NCBI GenBank assembly: GCA_023390695.1
Contig: JAEWCJ010000462.1
Span: 1 to 15,057 of the forward strand
Origin: Pseudomonadota bacterium
Lineage (GTDB): Bacteria; Pseudomonadota; Alphaproteobacteria; Rhizobiales; Xanthobacteraceae
DNA: 15,057 nucleotides
Direction of reading: 5' to 3'
Below the pieces are notes generated by a model. The model was not told the DNA's origin and ran no database searches. It saw only the letters and a list, made by a program, of their open reading frames with translations. Below, piece by piece: positions 1-7,614 of this stretch (within the stretch, counting starts at the first letter, position 1; each line of letters begins with the position of its first letter). Made by a program: the position numbers and the translations under genes.

Positions 1-1
1 C

Positions 2-859
2 ATGAAGACCGGCTTCATCTGCGCCTCCGGCTTCAATCTCGTCGCCTCCGCCACCCGCAACGGCAAGCGCCTGATCGCGGTCGTGCTCGGCGCGCCGTCG
101 GGTCCGGTGCGCGCGGTCAAGGCGGCCTCGATGCTGGAGCGCGGTTTCAACAGCAGCACGCTGTCCTGGCTCACCCCTTCGCTGGGAACCGTCGAATCGC
201 TGACCCCGGTGAATCTGGCGCCGCCGAATCTGCGCGAAGAAATGTGCGGCAAGCATCGCAAACGGCCGGCGGCGGAAAGCGAGGACGTGGACGACGCCGC
301 TCAGGTCAATGCCGCCAACCCGACCGTCGATCCCAGTTCCGCACACGGCTTCACGCTGTCCACGCTGCGCGCCGGCATCGCCAAGCCCTCGACCCTGATC
401 GGCCCCTTGCAGCCGTCGATGGAGCCGGTCGTGGTTCATGTCGGCCCGAACCGGAGCAAGGACAAGGCGAACACCCAGCTCGCCGCCTCCAAGAAAAAGG
501 GCGGCGCGGTCGCCGCGGCGGGCGGCAATGCTGCCGCCGCAGTCGCGGCGGTGCCGGGAGGCACGGCCCAGCCGCAAGCGCTCACACCGGCTTTCGCGGC
601 GACGCCGAATTACCCATCCACCTCGACCTTCACGCCGCCGCCGGGCGCGCCAGGTTACGGCACCAGCAACGTGCCGATGCCGAAGGCGCGGCCCCGGGTG
701 GCCGCCAAGCCTGCAGCAAGCAAGCCCGCGGCAAGCAAGCCATCCGCCAGCAAGCCGGCCGCACAGACCAATACCAAACCCGCGACGAAGCCGGCGGCTC
801 AGGCCGCGGCGGATGCCAAGCCGGCGGCGAAACCGGCAGCAAAGCCGAAACAACAGTGA
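2..859 (+). CDS. D-alanyl-D-alanine carboxypeptidase (peptidase S11), C-terminal part, 5' end missing
   Basis: This is the C-terminal 285 codons of a periplasmic serine D,D-carboxypeptidase, which removes the terminal D-alanine from peptidoglycan pentapeptides. The frame is open to the left edge, so the ATG at position 2 is probably an internal Met. The KTG box of penicillin-binding proteins lies at visible residues 2-4 and is followed by GFICASGFNLVASA and the strand KRLIAVVLGA, as expected after the KTG in the DacA/S11 family. The SxxK and SxN motifs would lie upstream of the window. From about residue 95 the protein is low-complexity, rich in Ala, Pro and Lys, and ends in a 50-residue tail with nine Lys-Pro pairs (residues 236-285). 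The tail is not part of the catalytic fold and may contact anionic wall polymers or membrane (inference). The stop codon overlaps the GTG start of the next gene, implying translational coupling. Family assignment is firm; the exact paralogue is not. Confidence 0.85.
   Translation: MKTGFICASGFNLVASATRNGKRLIAVVLGAPSGPVRAVKAASMLERGFNSSTLSWLTPSLGTVESLTPVNLAPPNLREEMCGKHRKRPAAESEDVDDAAQVNAANPTVDPSSAHGFTLSTLRAGIAKPSTLIGPLQPSMEPVVVHVGPNRSKDKANTQLAASKKKGGAVAAAGGNAAAAVAAVPGGTAQPQALTPAFAATPNYPSTSTFTPPPGAPGYGTSNVPMPKARPRVAAKPAASKPAASKPSASKPAAQTNTKPATKPAAQAAADAKPAAKPAAKPKQQ
707..856 (+). repeat. Lys-Pro-Ala-rich coding repeat (carboxypeptidase tail)
   Basis: This is the DNA for the last 50 residues of the carboxypeptidase. 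It has nine Lys-Pro dipeptides; six are KPAA, and the first three units have a five-residue period (KPAAS, KPAAS, KPSAS). The DNA repeats are imperfect (AAGC/CAAGC-type units around 715-755), so the array looks like protein-level low complexity of histone-H1/TonB-linker type, not a fresh tandem duplication. Confidence 0.75.
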
Positions 860-2037
860 CCGACCAGAACCAGCCGCGGCCGCGCGGCCCCTTGCCGCCG
901 ATTCCGCTCACCTTCCTGACCGGCTTTCTCGGCGCCGGCAAAACCACGCTGCTGAACAAACTGCTCGGCGATCCGGCGCTGAAGGACACCGCCGTCATCA
1001 TCAACGAGTTCGGCGAGATTCCGCTGGATCATCTGCTGGTCGAGAAGATCGACGACAACCTGATGGTGCTGTCGAGCGGCTGTCTGTGCTGCACCCTGCG
1101 CGGCGATCTCGTTACCGCGCTGGAAAAGCTGTTGCGCGATCTCGACAATGGCCGGGTCGCGTTCAAACGCGTGATCGTGGAAACCACCGGTCTCGCCGAT
1201 CCCGCGCCGCTGCTGCAGACGATGATGTCGCATCCCTATCTCGTGCTGCGCTTCCGGCTCGACGGCGTCGTGACGCTTGTCGATGCGGTGAACGGCCTTT
1301 CGACGCTGAACGAACACGCCGAAGCGGTGAAGCAGGCCGCGGTGGCCGACCGCCTGATCCTCACCAAGACCGATCTCGTCGATACCCCCGATCGCGCCCG
1401 CGCCAGAACCGAGTTGATCGCACGTCTGCACGCGCTCAATCCGGCCGCGCCGCTGCTGGATGCCGCGGCCGGCGAAGCCACCCCCGACCGCCTGCTGGAT
1501 TGCGGCCTCTACGATCCGGCGAAGAAGATTCCCGACGTCAACCGCTGGCTCGCGGACGAAGCCTATGCTGCGGCGGAGGCGGAGCGCCATCATCACGGCC
1601 ACGATCATGGTCACCACCATCACGATCACGCGCATCACCACCACGAGGTGAACCGCCACGACGACCGCGTCCGCGCCTTCACCCTCGCCAGCGATGATCC
1701 GATCGGTGCCGCCACATTCGATCTGTTTCTGGAATTGCTCCGGTCAACGCACGGCCCCAAGCTGCTGCGGGTCAAGGGCATCGTCAAAATCGAGGAAACG
1801 CCGGACCGGCCGGTCGTGATTCACGGCGTGCAGCATGTCTTCCATCCGGCGGCGCAGCTCGACGGCTGGCCCGACGCCGACCGCCGCACCCGCATGGTCT
1901 TCATTGTCCGCGACATTGAGCCGCGTGTGATCCGTGAGTTGTTTGATGCCTTTCTCGGCCGCCTGAACACAGACCAGCCGGACCGCGAGGCCTTTCTCGA
2001 CAACCCCCTCGTCCCCTTCGGCGGCGTCGATCGCTAA
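856..2037 (+). CDS. CobW/COG0523-family GTP-binding metallochaperone
   Basis: A 393-residue G3E-family P-loop GTPase. Members insert or deliver metal ions (zinc in ZNG1/YeiR-like proteins, cobalt in CobW). Visible motifs: Walker A GFLGAGKTT at residues 23-31, the metal-binding GCLCC at 75-79 (Cys76, Cys78, Cys79), ETTGLADP after it, TKTD as the guanine-specificity motif, and a CobW C-terminal domain near residues 280-390. Between the domains is a histidine-rich loop (residues 245-268, 15 His), typical of zinc- or nickel-handling members. I chose the GTG at 856 because it overlaps the upstream stop (GTGA) and sits just before the GTPase domain; the frame is open further upstream, but that would lie inside the carboxypeptidase gene. 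Coupling to a peptidoglycan enzyme suggests a role in envelope metal supply, but the metal and client are not shown by the sequence. No Zur-like operator is recognisable. Confidence 0.9.
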   Translation: MTDQNQPRPRGPLPPIPLTFLTGFLGAGKTTLLNKLLGDPALKDTAVIINEFGEIPLDHLLVEKIDDNLMVLSSGCLCCTLRGDLVTALEKLLRDLDNGRVAFKRVIVETTGLADPAPLLQTMMSHPYLVLRFRLDGVVTLVDAVNGLSTLNEHAEAVKQAAVADRLILTKTDLVDTPDRARARTELIARLHALNPAAPLLDAAAGEATPDRLLDCGLYDPAKKIPDVNRWLADEAYAAAEAERHHHGHDHGHHHHDHAHHHHEVNRHDDRVRAFTLASDDPIGAATFDLFLELLRSTHGPKLLRVKGIVKIEETPDRPVVIHGVQHVFHPAAQLDGWPDADRRTRMVFIVRDIEPRVIRELFDAFLGRLNTDQPDREAFLDNPLVPFGGVDR

Positions 2038-2044
2038 ATCGCCC

Positions 2045-2061
2045 TCACCCCTTGCGGGTGA
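2045..2061 (+). terminator. Weak hairpin after the CobW gene
   Basis: TCACCC (2045-2050) pairs with GGGTGA (2056-2061) around the loop CTTGC, eight bases after the CobW stop. It is a 6-bp stem without a T-tract, so it could be a weak terminator or mean nothing. The rest of the 67-nt gap to the next gene shows no clear promoter. Confidence 0.25.
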
Positions 2062-2104
2062 CGCGCGACTCTTCGATGGTAGTCCGAGATTTCCGGGGCC
2101 GAGT

Positions 2105-3904
2105 ATGAGCTTTTTCAAGCAGTTGAAGGGCGATTTCGTTTTCATCCGCGGCGCATTGCGCTCGCTGCGCATGACGACGCATATCGCCAAGAATCCGACG
2201 CGCATTTTCCCGAATGTCGTGGAGGAACTGGCCGCGCAGCATGGCGATGCCCCGGCCCTGCTCTCGCAGCGCGAGAATTTCAGCTATCGCGAATTGTTCG
2301 AGCGTTCCAACCGCTATTCCAGATGGGCGCTGCGCGAGGGCATCGAGAAGGACGACACGGTGTGTCTCCTGATGCCGAACCGGGCGGAATATGTGGCGAT
2401 CTGGCTCGGGGTGACGCACATCGGCGGCGTCATGGCGCTGCTCAACACCAATCTCATCGGCCCCTCGCTCGCGCATTGCATCGACGTCGTCGGCGCCAAA
2501 CACATCATCGTCGCCGCCGAGCTTCTTGAAATCTTCCAGGCCGCCCGGCCCTTCCTGAAAAGCAACCCCAAAATCTGGCTGCATGGCGAGGCTGGCGGCG
2601 GTCATCCGCGCATCGACCGCGAGGTGGAAACGCTGCCGGGACTGGCGCTGACTGCCGCCGAGCGGCGGCCGGTCAGTATCGAGGACCATGCCCTCTATAT
2701 CTACACATCGGGCACGACCGGACTGCCGAAGGCGGCCAACGTCAACCATTACCGGGTCATGCTGGCAAGCTACGGCTTTGCCGGGGTCATGAATACGACG
2801 GCGTCGGACCGCATGTACAATTGCCTGCCGATGTATCACACTGTCGGCGGCCTCTGCGCCATCGGCTCGCTGCTGGTGAATGGCGGCTCGGTCGTGTTGC
2901 GCGAGCGCTTCTCGGTGCGAGAATTCTGGGACGACATCGTGCGCAGCGACTGCACGATGATGCAGTATATCGGCGAGCTGTGCCGCTATCTGGTCAACAG
3001 CCCGCCCCACCCGAACGAGACGAAACATCGGCTGCGCATCGCCTGCGGCAACGGCTTGCGGCCGGACATCTGGGAGGATTTCAAGCAGCGGTTTCGCATT
3101 CCGCTGATCCTTGAATTCTATGCTGCGACCGAAGGCAATGTCCTGATGTTCAATTTCGAGGGCAAGCCCGGCGCCATCGGCCGCCTGCCCTGGTTCATCG
3201 AAAGCCGCTTTCCGACCGCGCTCGTGCGCTTCGATGTCGAGAAGGAAGAACCCATCCGCGGCGCCGACGGCTTCTGCATGGTCGCGGCGCCGGACGAGAT
3301 CGGCGAGGCGATCGGCCTGATCGTCAACGATCCGGAAAAGCCCGGCGGCCGCTTCGAAGGCTATGCCCGCAAGGAGGAAAGCGAAAAGAAAATCCTGCGC
3401 GACGTCTTCAAGAAGGGCGACGCCTGGTTCCGCACCGGCGATCTGATGCGCAAGGACAAGAACGGCTATTTCTATTTCGTCGATCGAATCGGCGACACGT
3501 TCCGCTGGAAAGGCGAGAACGTCTCGACCACCGAAGTGGCGGAAGCGATCAACCAGTTCGCGGGCGTCAGCGACGCCAATGTCTACGGCGTGCACGTCCC
3601 CGGACACGAGGGGCGCGCCGGCATGGCCGCCATCGTCTGCGAGAGCGATTGCGAACTCGACAAGCTGCACAGGCATCTGCAGACGATGTTGCCGGATTAC
3701 GCGCGGCCGCTTTTCCTGCGCGTCCGCAAGCAGATCGACATGACCACCACTTTCAAACAGAAGAAAGTCGATCTGAAGAAGCAGGGATTCGATCCCTCAC
3801 AGACCGCCGATCCGCTTTATTTCAACGACACCAGGAGCGGCTGTTTCGTTCCGCTGGACGCTCCGCTCTACGAAAGCCTACAGTCCGGAAAGATTCGCTT
3901 GTGA
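2105..3904 (+). CDS. Long-chain acyl-CoA synthetase, FATP/FadD6 type
   Basis: A 599-residue ANL-superfamily enzyme that activates long- or very-long-chain fatty acids with ATP and CoA via an acyl-adenylate; FATP-type members can couple this to uptake at the inner membrane. Motifs: the phosphate-binding loop YTSGTTGLPK at residues 200-209, AATEGN at 340-345 (the FATP version of the A5 motif), GDL at 445-447, and the hinge/substrate block DRIGDTFRWKGENVSTTE at 460-477. The RWKGENVSTTE wording marks FATP/FadD6 instead of classical FadD. The ending FKQKKVDLKKQGFD near residue 550 includes the C-terminal catalytic lysine region. Length matches the family (about 590-620). The start at 2105 has only a poor Shine-Dalgarno (GGGG at 2095-2098); Met at residue 22 is an alternative. 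It probably shares a transcript with the DUF924 gene 13 nt downstream. Confidence 0.9.
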   Translation: MSFFKQLKGDFVFIRGALRSLRMTTHIAKNPTRIFPNVVEELAAQHGDAPALLSQRENFSYRELFERSNRYSRWALREGIEKDDTVCLLMPNRAEYVAIWLGVTHIGGVMALLNTNLIGPSLAHCIDVVGAKHIIVAAELLEIFQAARPFLKSNPKIWLHGEAGGGHPRIDREVETLPGLALTAAERRPVSIEDHALYIYTSGTTGLPKAANVNHYRVMLASYGFAGVMNTTASDRMYNCLPMYHTVGGLCAIGSLLVNGGSVVLRERFSVREFWDDIVRSDCTMMQYIGELCRYLVNSPPHPNETKHRLRIACGNGLRPDIWEDFKQRFRIPLILEFYAATEGNVLMFNFEGKPGAIGRLPWFIESRFPTALVRFDVEKEEPIRGADGFCMVAAPDEIGEAIGLIVNDPEKPGGRFEGYARKEESEKKILRDVFKKGDAWFRTGDLMRKDKNGYFYFVDRIGDTFRWKGENVSTTEVAEAINQFAGVSDANVYGVHVPGHEGRAGMAAIVCESDCELDKLHRHLQTMLPDYARPLFLRVRKQIDMTTTFKQKKVDLKKQGFDPSQTADPLYFNDTRSGCFVPLDAPLYESLQSGKIRL

Positions 3905-3917
3905 CGGAAGGACGTTC

Positions 3918-4466
3918 ATGGGGGATGCCGTAACGCCGCAGACCGTGCTCGCATTCTGGCGCGAGGCCGGACCTGACAAATGGTTCAACAGGAACGAAGC
4001 GTTTGACAGCGAAATCCGGTCCCGCTTCCTCGCCACCTACGAAGCGGCAGCCGCCGGGAAACTGCAGGCATGGCTAAAGGACGCCGAGGGCGCCTTGGCG
4101 CTCATTCTCGTGCTCGACCAGTTCCCGCGCAACATGTTCCGGAACGACAAGCGCGCTTATGCCGCCGACGCCCTGGCGCGGCAGGTCGCCGATCGCGCCA
4201 TTGAGAGCGGCTATGACGTCGTTTTCCCCACGGCCGAACGTGTCTTCTTCTACCTGCCATTCGAGCATTCTGAAGATCATGCCGACCAGGAACGCTGCAT
4301 CGCCCTGGTCGCCGCCCTGGGCGATGCGGATCTGCTGAAATGGGCCGAGGTCCATGCCGACATCATCCGACGCTTCGGACGCTTCCCCCATCGCAATGTT
4401 GTGCTCGGGCGCACGACCACCGCCGAGGAGCAATCCTTCTTGGATGATGGCGGATTCAGCGGTTAG
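3918..4466 (+). CDS. DUF924 family protein
   Basis: A 182-residue soluble protein of the DUF924 family, widespread in proteobacteria, with no established biochemical role. Recognition rests on the N-terminal VLAFWREAGPDKWF, the family hallmark LDQFPRNMFR at residues 66-75, the block FFYLPFEHSED, and the C-terminal FGRFPHRNVVLGR. The fold is expected to be all alpha-helical (TPR-like). No signal peptide or membrane segment is seen, so it should be cytoplasmic. The ATG at 3918 is preceded by a good Shine-Dalgarno, GGAAGGA (3906-3912), beginning right after the acyl-CoA synthetase stop, so the two genes are almost certainly co-transcribed. Family call is firm; function is unknown. Confidence 0.88.
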   Translation: MGDAVTPQTVLAFWREAGPDKWFNRNEAFDSEIRSRFLATYEAAAAGKLQAWLKDAEGALALILVLDQFPRNMFRNDKRAYAADALARQVADRAIESGYDVVFPTAERVFFYLPFEHSEDHADQERCIALVAALGDADLLKWAEVHADIIRRFGRFPHRNVVLGRTTTAEEQSFLDDGGFSG

Positions 4467-4504
4467 CGGCGCTCTGGACGCGTCGGGGCCAATGCCATAG
4501 CGTC

Positions 4505-4520
4505 CCGCGGATTGCCGCGG
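4505..4520 (+). terminator. Hairpin between the DUF924 gene and tctC
   Basis: Two CCGCGG hexamers (4505-4510 and 4515-4520) flank the loop ATTG, giving a perfect 6-bp GC stem 39 nt after the DUF924 stop. Nearby, GGACGC (4476-4481) can pair with GCGTCC (4500-4505), partly competing. There is no T-run, so if it ends transcription it is not a canonical intrinsic terminator. It marks the likely boundary between the acyl-CoA synthetase operon and the tct operon. Confidence 0.3.
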
Positions 4521-4563
4521 TTCCGATCGCTATTCGGGCCGTTTCACCTGCCTGGGAGCCCTT

Positions 4564-5517
4564 ATGCTGAAGCTCGCCGCTGCCTTCGTTGTCGTTGTCG
4601 CCGCTCTGATCCCGCTCCCGGCCTCCGCGCAGACGGAATTGAAGATCATGGCGCCGGCCGGGCCGGGCGGCGGCTGGGACCAGACAGCCCGCGCCATGCA
4701 GCAGGCGCTGACAGCCTCGAAACTCGCCCGCTCCGCACAGGTCTTCAATGTCACCGGCGCCGGCGGCAGCGTCGGTCTCGCGCAGCTCATCAACAATGCC
4801 AAAGGCGATCCGCATCAATTGATGGTCAACGGCTTCGTGATGGTCGGCGCCTTGCTCACCAACAAATCCGCGGTGAGCCTCGAGCAGGCGACACCGATCG
4901 CACGCCTGACCGAAGAGGTCGAAGTGATCGTCGTCCCGGCCTCCTCGCCGATCAGGACAGCGCAGGATCTCGCCGCCGCAGTGAAAGCCGATCCCGCGAA
5001 AGTCACCTGGGCCGGAGGATCCGCCGGCGGCGTCGATCACATCACGGCGGCCTTGTTCGCGCAGGCGGTCGGCGCCGACGCAACGAAGATCAATTACATT
5101 CCGTTTTCCGGCGGCGGCGAGTCGCTGGCGGCGATCCTGGGCGCGAAAGTCACCGCCGGCATTTCCGGCTATGGCGAATATGAAGGGCAGATCAAGGCCG
5201 GCCGGTTGCGCCTGATCGGCGTGACCGCGGCGCAGCGTGTACCGGGCATCGACGCCCCCACGTTCAAGGAGCAGGGGATCGATCTGGTCATCGCCAACTG
5301 GCGTTCGGTGATGGCACCGCCCGGCATCACGCCGGAACAAAGGCAGGCGCTGGTCGAGCTCATTGAAAAGATGGTGAAGTCGGACGCCTGGAAAGAGATT
5401 CTGAAACAGAAGGGCTGGGACGACGCCTTTCTCGGCGGCGACGCGTTCGCAACGTTCCTGAAGCAGGAACAGTCGCGTGTCGCCGGCGTGTTGAAATCCG
5501 TCGGCCTCGTGAAGTGA
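4564..5517 (+). CDS. tctC: Tripartite tricarboxylate transporter substrate-binding protein (TctC/Bug family)
   Basis: A 317-residue periplasmic solute receptor of the Bug/TctC family, which captures a carboxylate or similar small ligand and hands it to the TctAB membrane complex. It begins with a clear Sec signal peptide (residues 1-22, hydrophobic core [11 protein letters not shown], AxA-type cleavage ASA|QT). The mature part starts with the family pattern [18 protein letters not shown], then [11 protein letters not shown] and later [19 protein letters not shown]. Length is usual. The ATG at 4564 has a Shine-Dalgarno GGGAG (4554-4558). Its TGA overlaps the GTG of tctB. The ligand cannot be read from sequence; Bug proteins bind citrate, glutamate, nicotinate, aromatic acids and others. 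No tctDE-type sensor/regulator pair is nearby. Confidence 0.92.
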   Translation: MLKLAAAFVVVVAALIPLPASAQTELKIMAPAGPGGGWDQTARAMQQALTASKLARSAQVFNVTGAGGSVGLAQLINNAKGDPHQLMVNGFVMVGALLTNKSAVSLEQATPIARLTEEVEVIVVPASSPIRTAQDLAAAVKADPAKVTWAGGSAGGVDHITAALFAQAVGADATKINYIPFSGGGESLAAILGAKVTAGISGYGEYEGQIKAGRLRLIGVTAAQRVPGIDAPTFKEQGIDLVIANWRSVMAPPGITPEQRQALVELIEKMVKSDAWKEILKQKGWDDAFLGGDAFATFLKQEQSRVAGVLKSVGLVK

Positions 5518-5990
5518 GCATATTCGCGGCCTTGCGGCGCACCGACCCGGCCGGGCTCGCAGCCGCCGCATTCCTCGTCGCACTGGCGGCGGTGATCGTC
5601 TGGGACGCATCGCAACTGACGATCTCGTCGGCTTACGGTCTGGGACCGCAGGCGGTGCCGATTGTCATTGCAGCCGGACTGGCGTTGCTCGGCCTCGGCA
5701 ATCTGGTGATGGCGGTCCGGCACGATTTTCCTGTGCGCGAGGAGACCAACCCGAAAGCCATTCTGCTGATTCTCGGCGGGCTGGCCGCGCTGATGGCATT
5801 GATCGCAATCGGCGCCGGATTCATTTTCGCCACCGCCATCCTGTTCGCCTGCACCTCCGCCGGCTTCGGCCGCCGCGCCTTGGTCACCGATCTCGGGATC
5901 GGCCTGTTGCTTGGCGCAGCGATGTATCTGCTCTTCGTCAAGGTGCTGACATTGAGTCTGCCCGCCGGTCCGCTCGAACGGCTGTTGTGA
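5514..5990 (+). CDS. tctB: Tripartite tricarboxylate transporter small membrane subunit TctB
   Basis: A 158-residue integral inner-membrane protein with about four hydrophobic helices (roughly residues 14-34, 42-64, 80-108, 119-142). It is the small, poorly conserved TctB subunit that associates with TctA. The call rests on size, helix layout, the family-like ending LSLPAGPLERLL and position between tctC and tctA. I use the GTG at 5514, which overlaps the tctC stop (GTGA) and allows translational coupling; the next residues [13 protein letters not shown] give a positively charged cytoplasmic N-terminus as expected. A palindromic repeat follows 34 nt after the stop. Confidence 0.88.
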   Translation: MSIFAALRRTDPAGLAAAAFLVALAAVIVWDASQLTISSAYGLGPQAVPIVIAAGLALLGLGNLVMAVRHDFPVREETNPKAILLILGGLAALMALIAIGAGFIFATAILFACTSAGFGRRALVTDLGIGLLLGAAMYLLFVKVLTLSLPAGPLERLL

Positions 5991-5998
5991 GCTGAGAC

Positions 5999-6103
5999 AT
6001 GGACGCGTTCGCTCCGATTTCTTTCGTCATTGCCGGGCTCGACCCGGCGATCCATCCGTCGAAAAAGATGGATGCGCGGGTCAAGCCCGCGCATGACAAT
6101 TAA
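5999..6103 (+). other. Short open frame through the tctB-tctA gap (possible leader or relic tctA start)
   Basis: An ATG eight nt after the tctB stop opens a 34-codon frame ending at TAA 6101-6103, eleven nt before the tctA ATG. It starts MDAFA, close to MDSFA at the start of TctA, then runs through the palindromic repeat (reading AGLDPAIH). The region 5999-6013 matches 6115-6129 at 11 of 15 bases. The second half is repeat-derived and unlikely to be a functional protein. It may be a translated leader, or the remnant of an older tctA start displaced by the repeat. Its stop overlaps the putative tctA Shine-Dalgarno AAGG (6102-6105). Confidence 0.25.
6025..6099. repeat. REP-like composite palindromic intergenic element
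   Basis: Two arms of 32 bases (6025-6056 and 6068-6099) are imperfect inverted copies of each other (about 24 of 32 positions match) separated by 11 bases. Each arm is itself a hairpin. The left has GCCGGG/CCCGGC (6032-6037, 6043-6048; loop CTCGA). The right has a perfect 9-bp stem ATGCGCGGG/CCCGCGCAT (6072-6080, 6086-6094; loop TCAAG). The wording, with GTCAT-type ends and a central GATCCATC/GATGGAT, matches a short repeat I know to be dispersed in Bradyrhizobium-like genomes, often mis-annotated as protein containing GLDPRIH. No second copy is seen in this window. Confidence 0.8.
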
Positions 6104-6114
6104 GGCAGCCGTCG

Positions 6115-7614
6115 ATGGATTCATTCGCCGCTCTCGCGCAAGGCATGGCCGTCGCATTGCAGCCGATGAATCTGCTGTTCGCGCTGATCGGCGTGCTACT
6201 CGGCACCGCCGTGGGCGTCTTGCCCGGCATTGGGCCGGCGCTAACCGTGGCGCTGCTGCTGCCGGTCACCTACAAGCTCGATCCTGCGGGCTCGCTGATC
6301 ATGTTCGCCGGCATCTATTACGGCGGCATGTATGGCGGCTCGACCACCGCCATCCTGATCAACACGCCGGGCGAAAGCGCCTCGATGGCGACGGCGCTGG
6401 AAGGCAACAAGATGGCGAAGGCCGGCCGCGGCGGACCCGCGCTTGCCACCGCCGCGATCGGCTCGTTCGTTGCCGGCGGCATCGCGACGCTCGGCATCGC
6501 GTTTCTCGCGCCCTGGCTGGTCGAGATCGCCATCAGCTTCGGCCCGGAGGATTACTTCGCGCTGATGTGTCTCGCCTTCGTCACCGTGTCGGCGACCTTC
6601 GGCGCCTCGCCGCTGCGCGGCCTGACCAGCCTGTTCATCGGACTGGCGCTCGGCCTGGTCGGCATCGACAAGCTGACCGGACAGGCGCGGCTGTCCTTCG
6701 GCGTGCCGGAACTGCTGGACGGGGTCGAGATCACCACGCTCGCGGTCGGACTGTTCGCGGTCGGCGAGGCCCTGTATGTCGCCTCGCGCCGGAACAAGCA
6801 GGAAGAAAAGCTGGAAGCGGTCCGAGGATCGCTGTGGATGACGCGGGAAGACTGGAGGAGGTCGTGGAAGCCGTGGCTTCGCGGCACGTTCTTCGGGTTT
6901 CCGATCGGCGCCTTGCCGGCCGGCGGCGCCGAAATCCCCACCTTTCTCTCCTATTCCGCCGAGCGGCGTCTGACACAACATCCTGACGAATTTGGCAAAG
7001 GCGCCATCGAAGGCGTCGCCGGCCCCGAAGCCGCCAACAATGCCTCCGCCGCCGGCACGCTCGTGCCGTTGCTCACGCTCGGCCTGCCGACATCGGCGAC
7101 GGCCGCCATGATGCTCGCCGGCTTCCAGCAATATGGCTTGAATCCCGGGCCGCTGTTATTTGCGGAAAGGCCGGATCTGGTCTGGGGCCTGATCGCCAGC
7201 CTGTTCATCGCCAATGCGATGCTGCTCGTCCTCAACCTGCCGCTGGTCGGATTATGGGTGCGCCTGCTGTCGATCCCGCAGCCGTGGCTTTATGCCGGCA
7301 TTCTTGCCTTTGCGGTCATGGGCACGCTGGCCGCCAAACCGTCCGTCATCGAACTGATGATGCTGACCGTCTTCGGCATCATGGGCTTCCTGATGCGGCG
7401 CTACGATTATCCGATTGCCCCGGTCGTGGTCGGACTGATCCTCGGGCCGATGGCGGAAAGCCAGTTGCGGCGCGCGCTGGCGATCAGTCTCGGCGACCCG
7501 CTGGTGCTGGTGCAGAGCCCGATCTCGGCGACGCTACTGACGATCTCGCTCCTCGCCCTGATCGCACCTTTTGTGCTCAAGGGCCTCTCGGCCGTGCGCC
7601 CGACGGACGACTAA
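6115..7614 (+). CDS. tctA: Tripartite tricarboxylate transporter large membrane subunit TctA
   Basis: A 499-residue, highly hydrophobic permease subunit (about 12 helices) that carries the substrate across the inner membrane. It has the duplicated TctA signature: [19 protein letters not shown] near residues 24-43, the block [20 protein letters not shown] around residues 65-87, and in the second half [18 protein letters not shown]. Length is typical (about 500). The ATG at 6115 gives [21 protein letters not shown], which matches TctA N-termini; the Shine-Dalgarno (AAGG, 6102-6105) is weak and 9 nt away. Met9 is an alternative. Unlike the overlapping tctC/tctB pair, tctA is separated from tctB by 124 nt holding a palindromic repeat, which may lower or stabilise its share of the transcript. 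Confidence 0.93.
   Translation: MDSFAALAQGMAVALQPMNLLFALIGVLLGTAVGVLPGIGPALTVALLLPVTYKLDPAGSLIMFAGIYYGGMYGGSTTAILINTPGESASMATALEGNKMAKAGRGGPALATAAIGSFVAGGIATLGIAFLAPWLVEIAISFGPEDYFALMCLAFVTVSATFGASPLRGLTSLFIGLALGLVGIDKLTGQARLSFGVPELLDGVEITTLAVGLFAVGEALYVASRRNKQEEKLEAVRGSLWMTREDWRRSWKPWLRGTFFGFPIGALPAGGAEIPTFLSYSAERRLTQHPDEFGKGAIEGVAGPEAANNASAAGTLVPLLTLGLPTSATAAMMLAGFQQYGLNPGPLLFAERPDLVWGLIASLFIANAMLLVLNLPLVGLWVRLLSIPQPWLYAGILAFAVMGTLAAKPSVIELMMLTVFGIMGFLMRRYDYPIAPVVVGLILGPMAESQLRRALAISLGDPLVLVQSPISATLLTISLLALIAPFVLKGLSAVRPTDD

Noticed and set aside
244..855. Upstream extension of the CobW frame
   Set aside because: It would lie inside the carboxypeptidase gene and encodes Arg-rich out-of-frame sequence; the GTG at 856 directly before the GTPase domain is more sensible.
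2045..3676. Minus-strand open frame of 543 codons opposite the acyl-CoA synthetase
   Set aside because: Its translation has no recognisable domain, and the plus strand carries all ANL motifs. Long antisense frames are expected in GC-rich DNA with strong third-position bias.
5633..6157. Minus-strand frame containing MRGLDPRIH
   Set aside because: This string is the well-known spurious translation of the intergenic palindromic repeat, and the rest is antisense to tctB.
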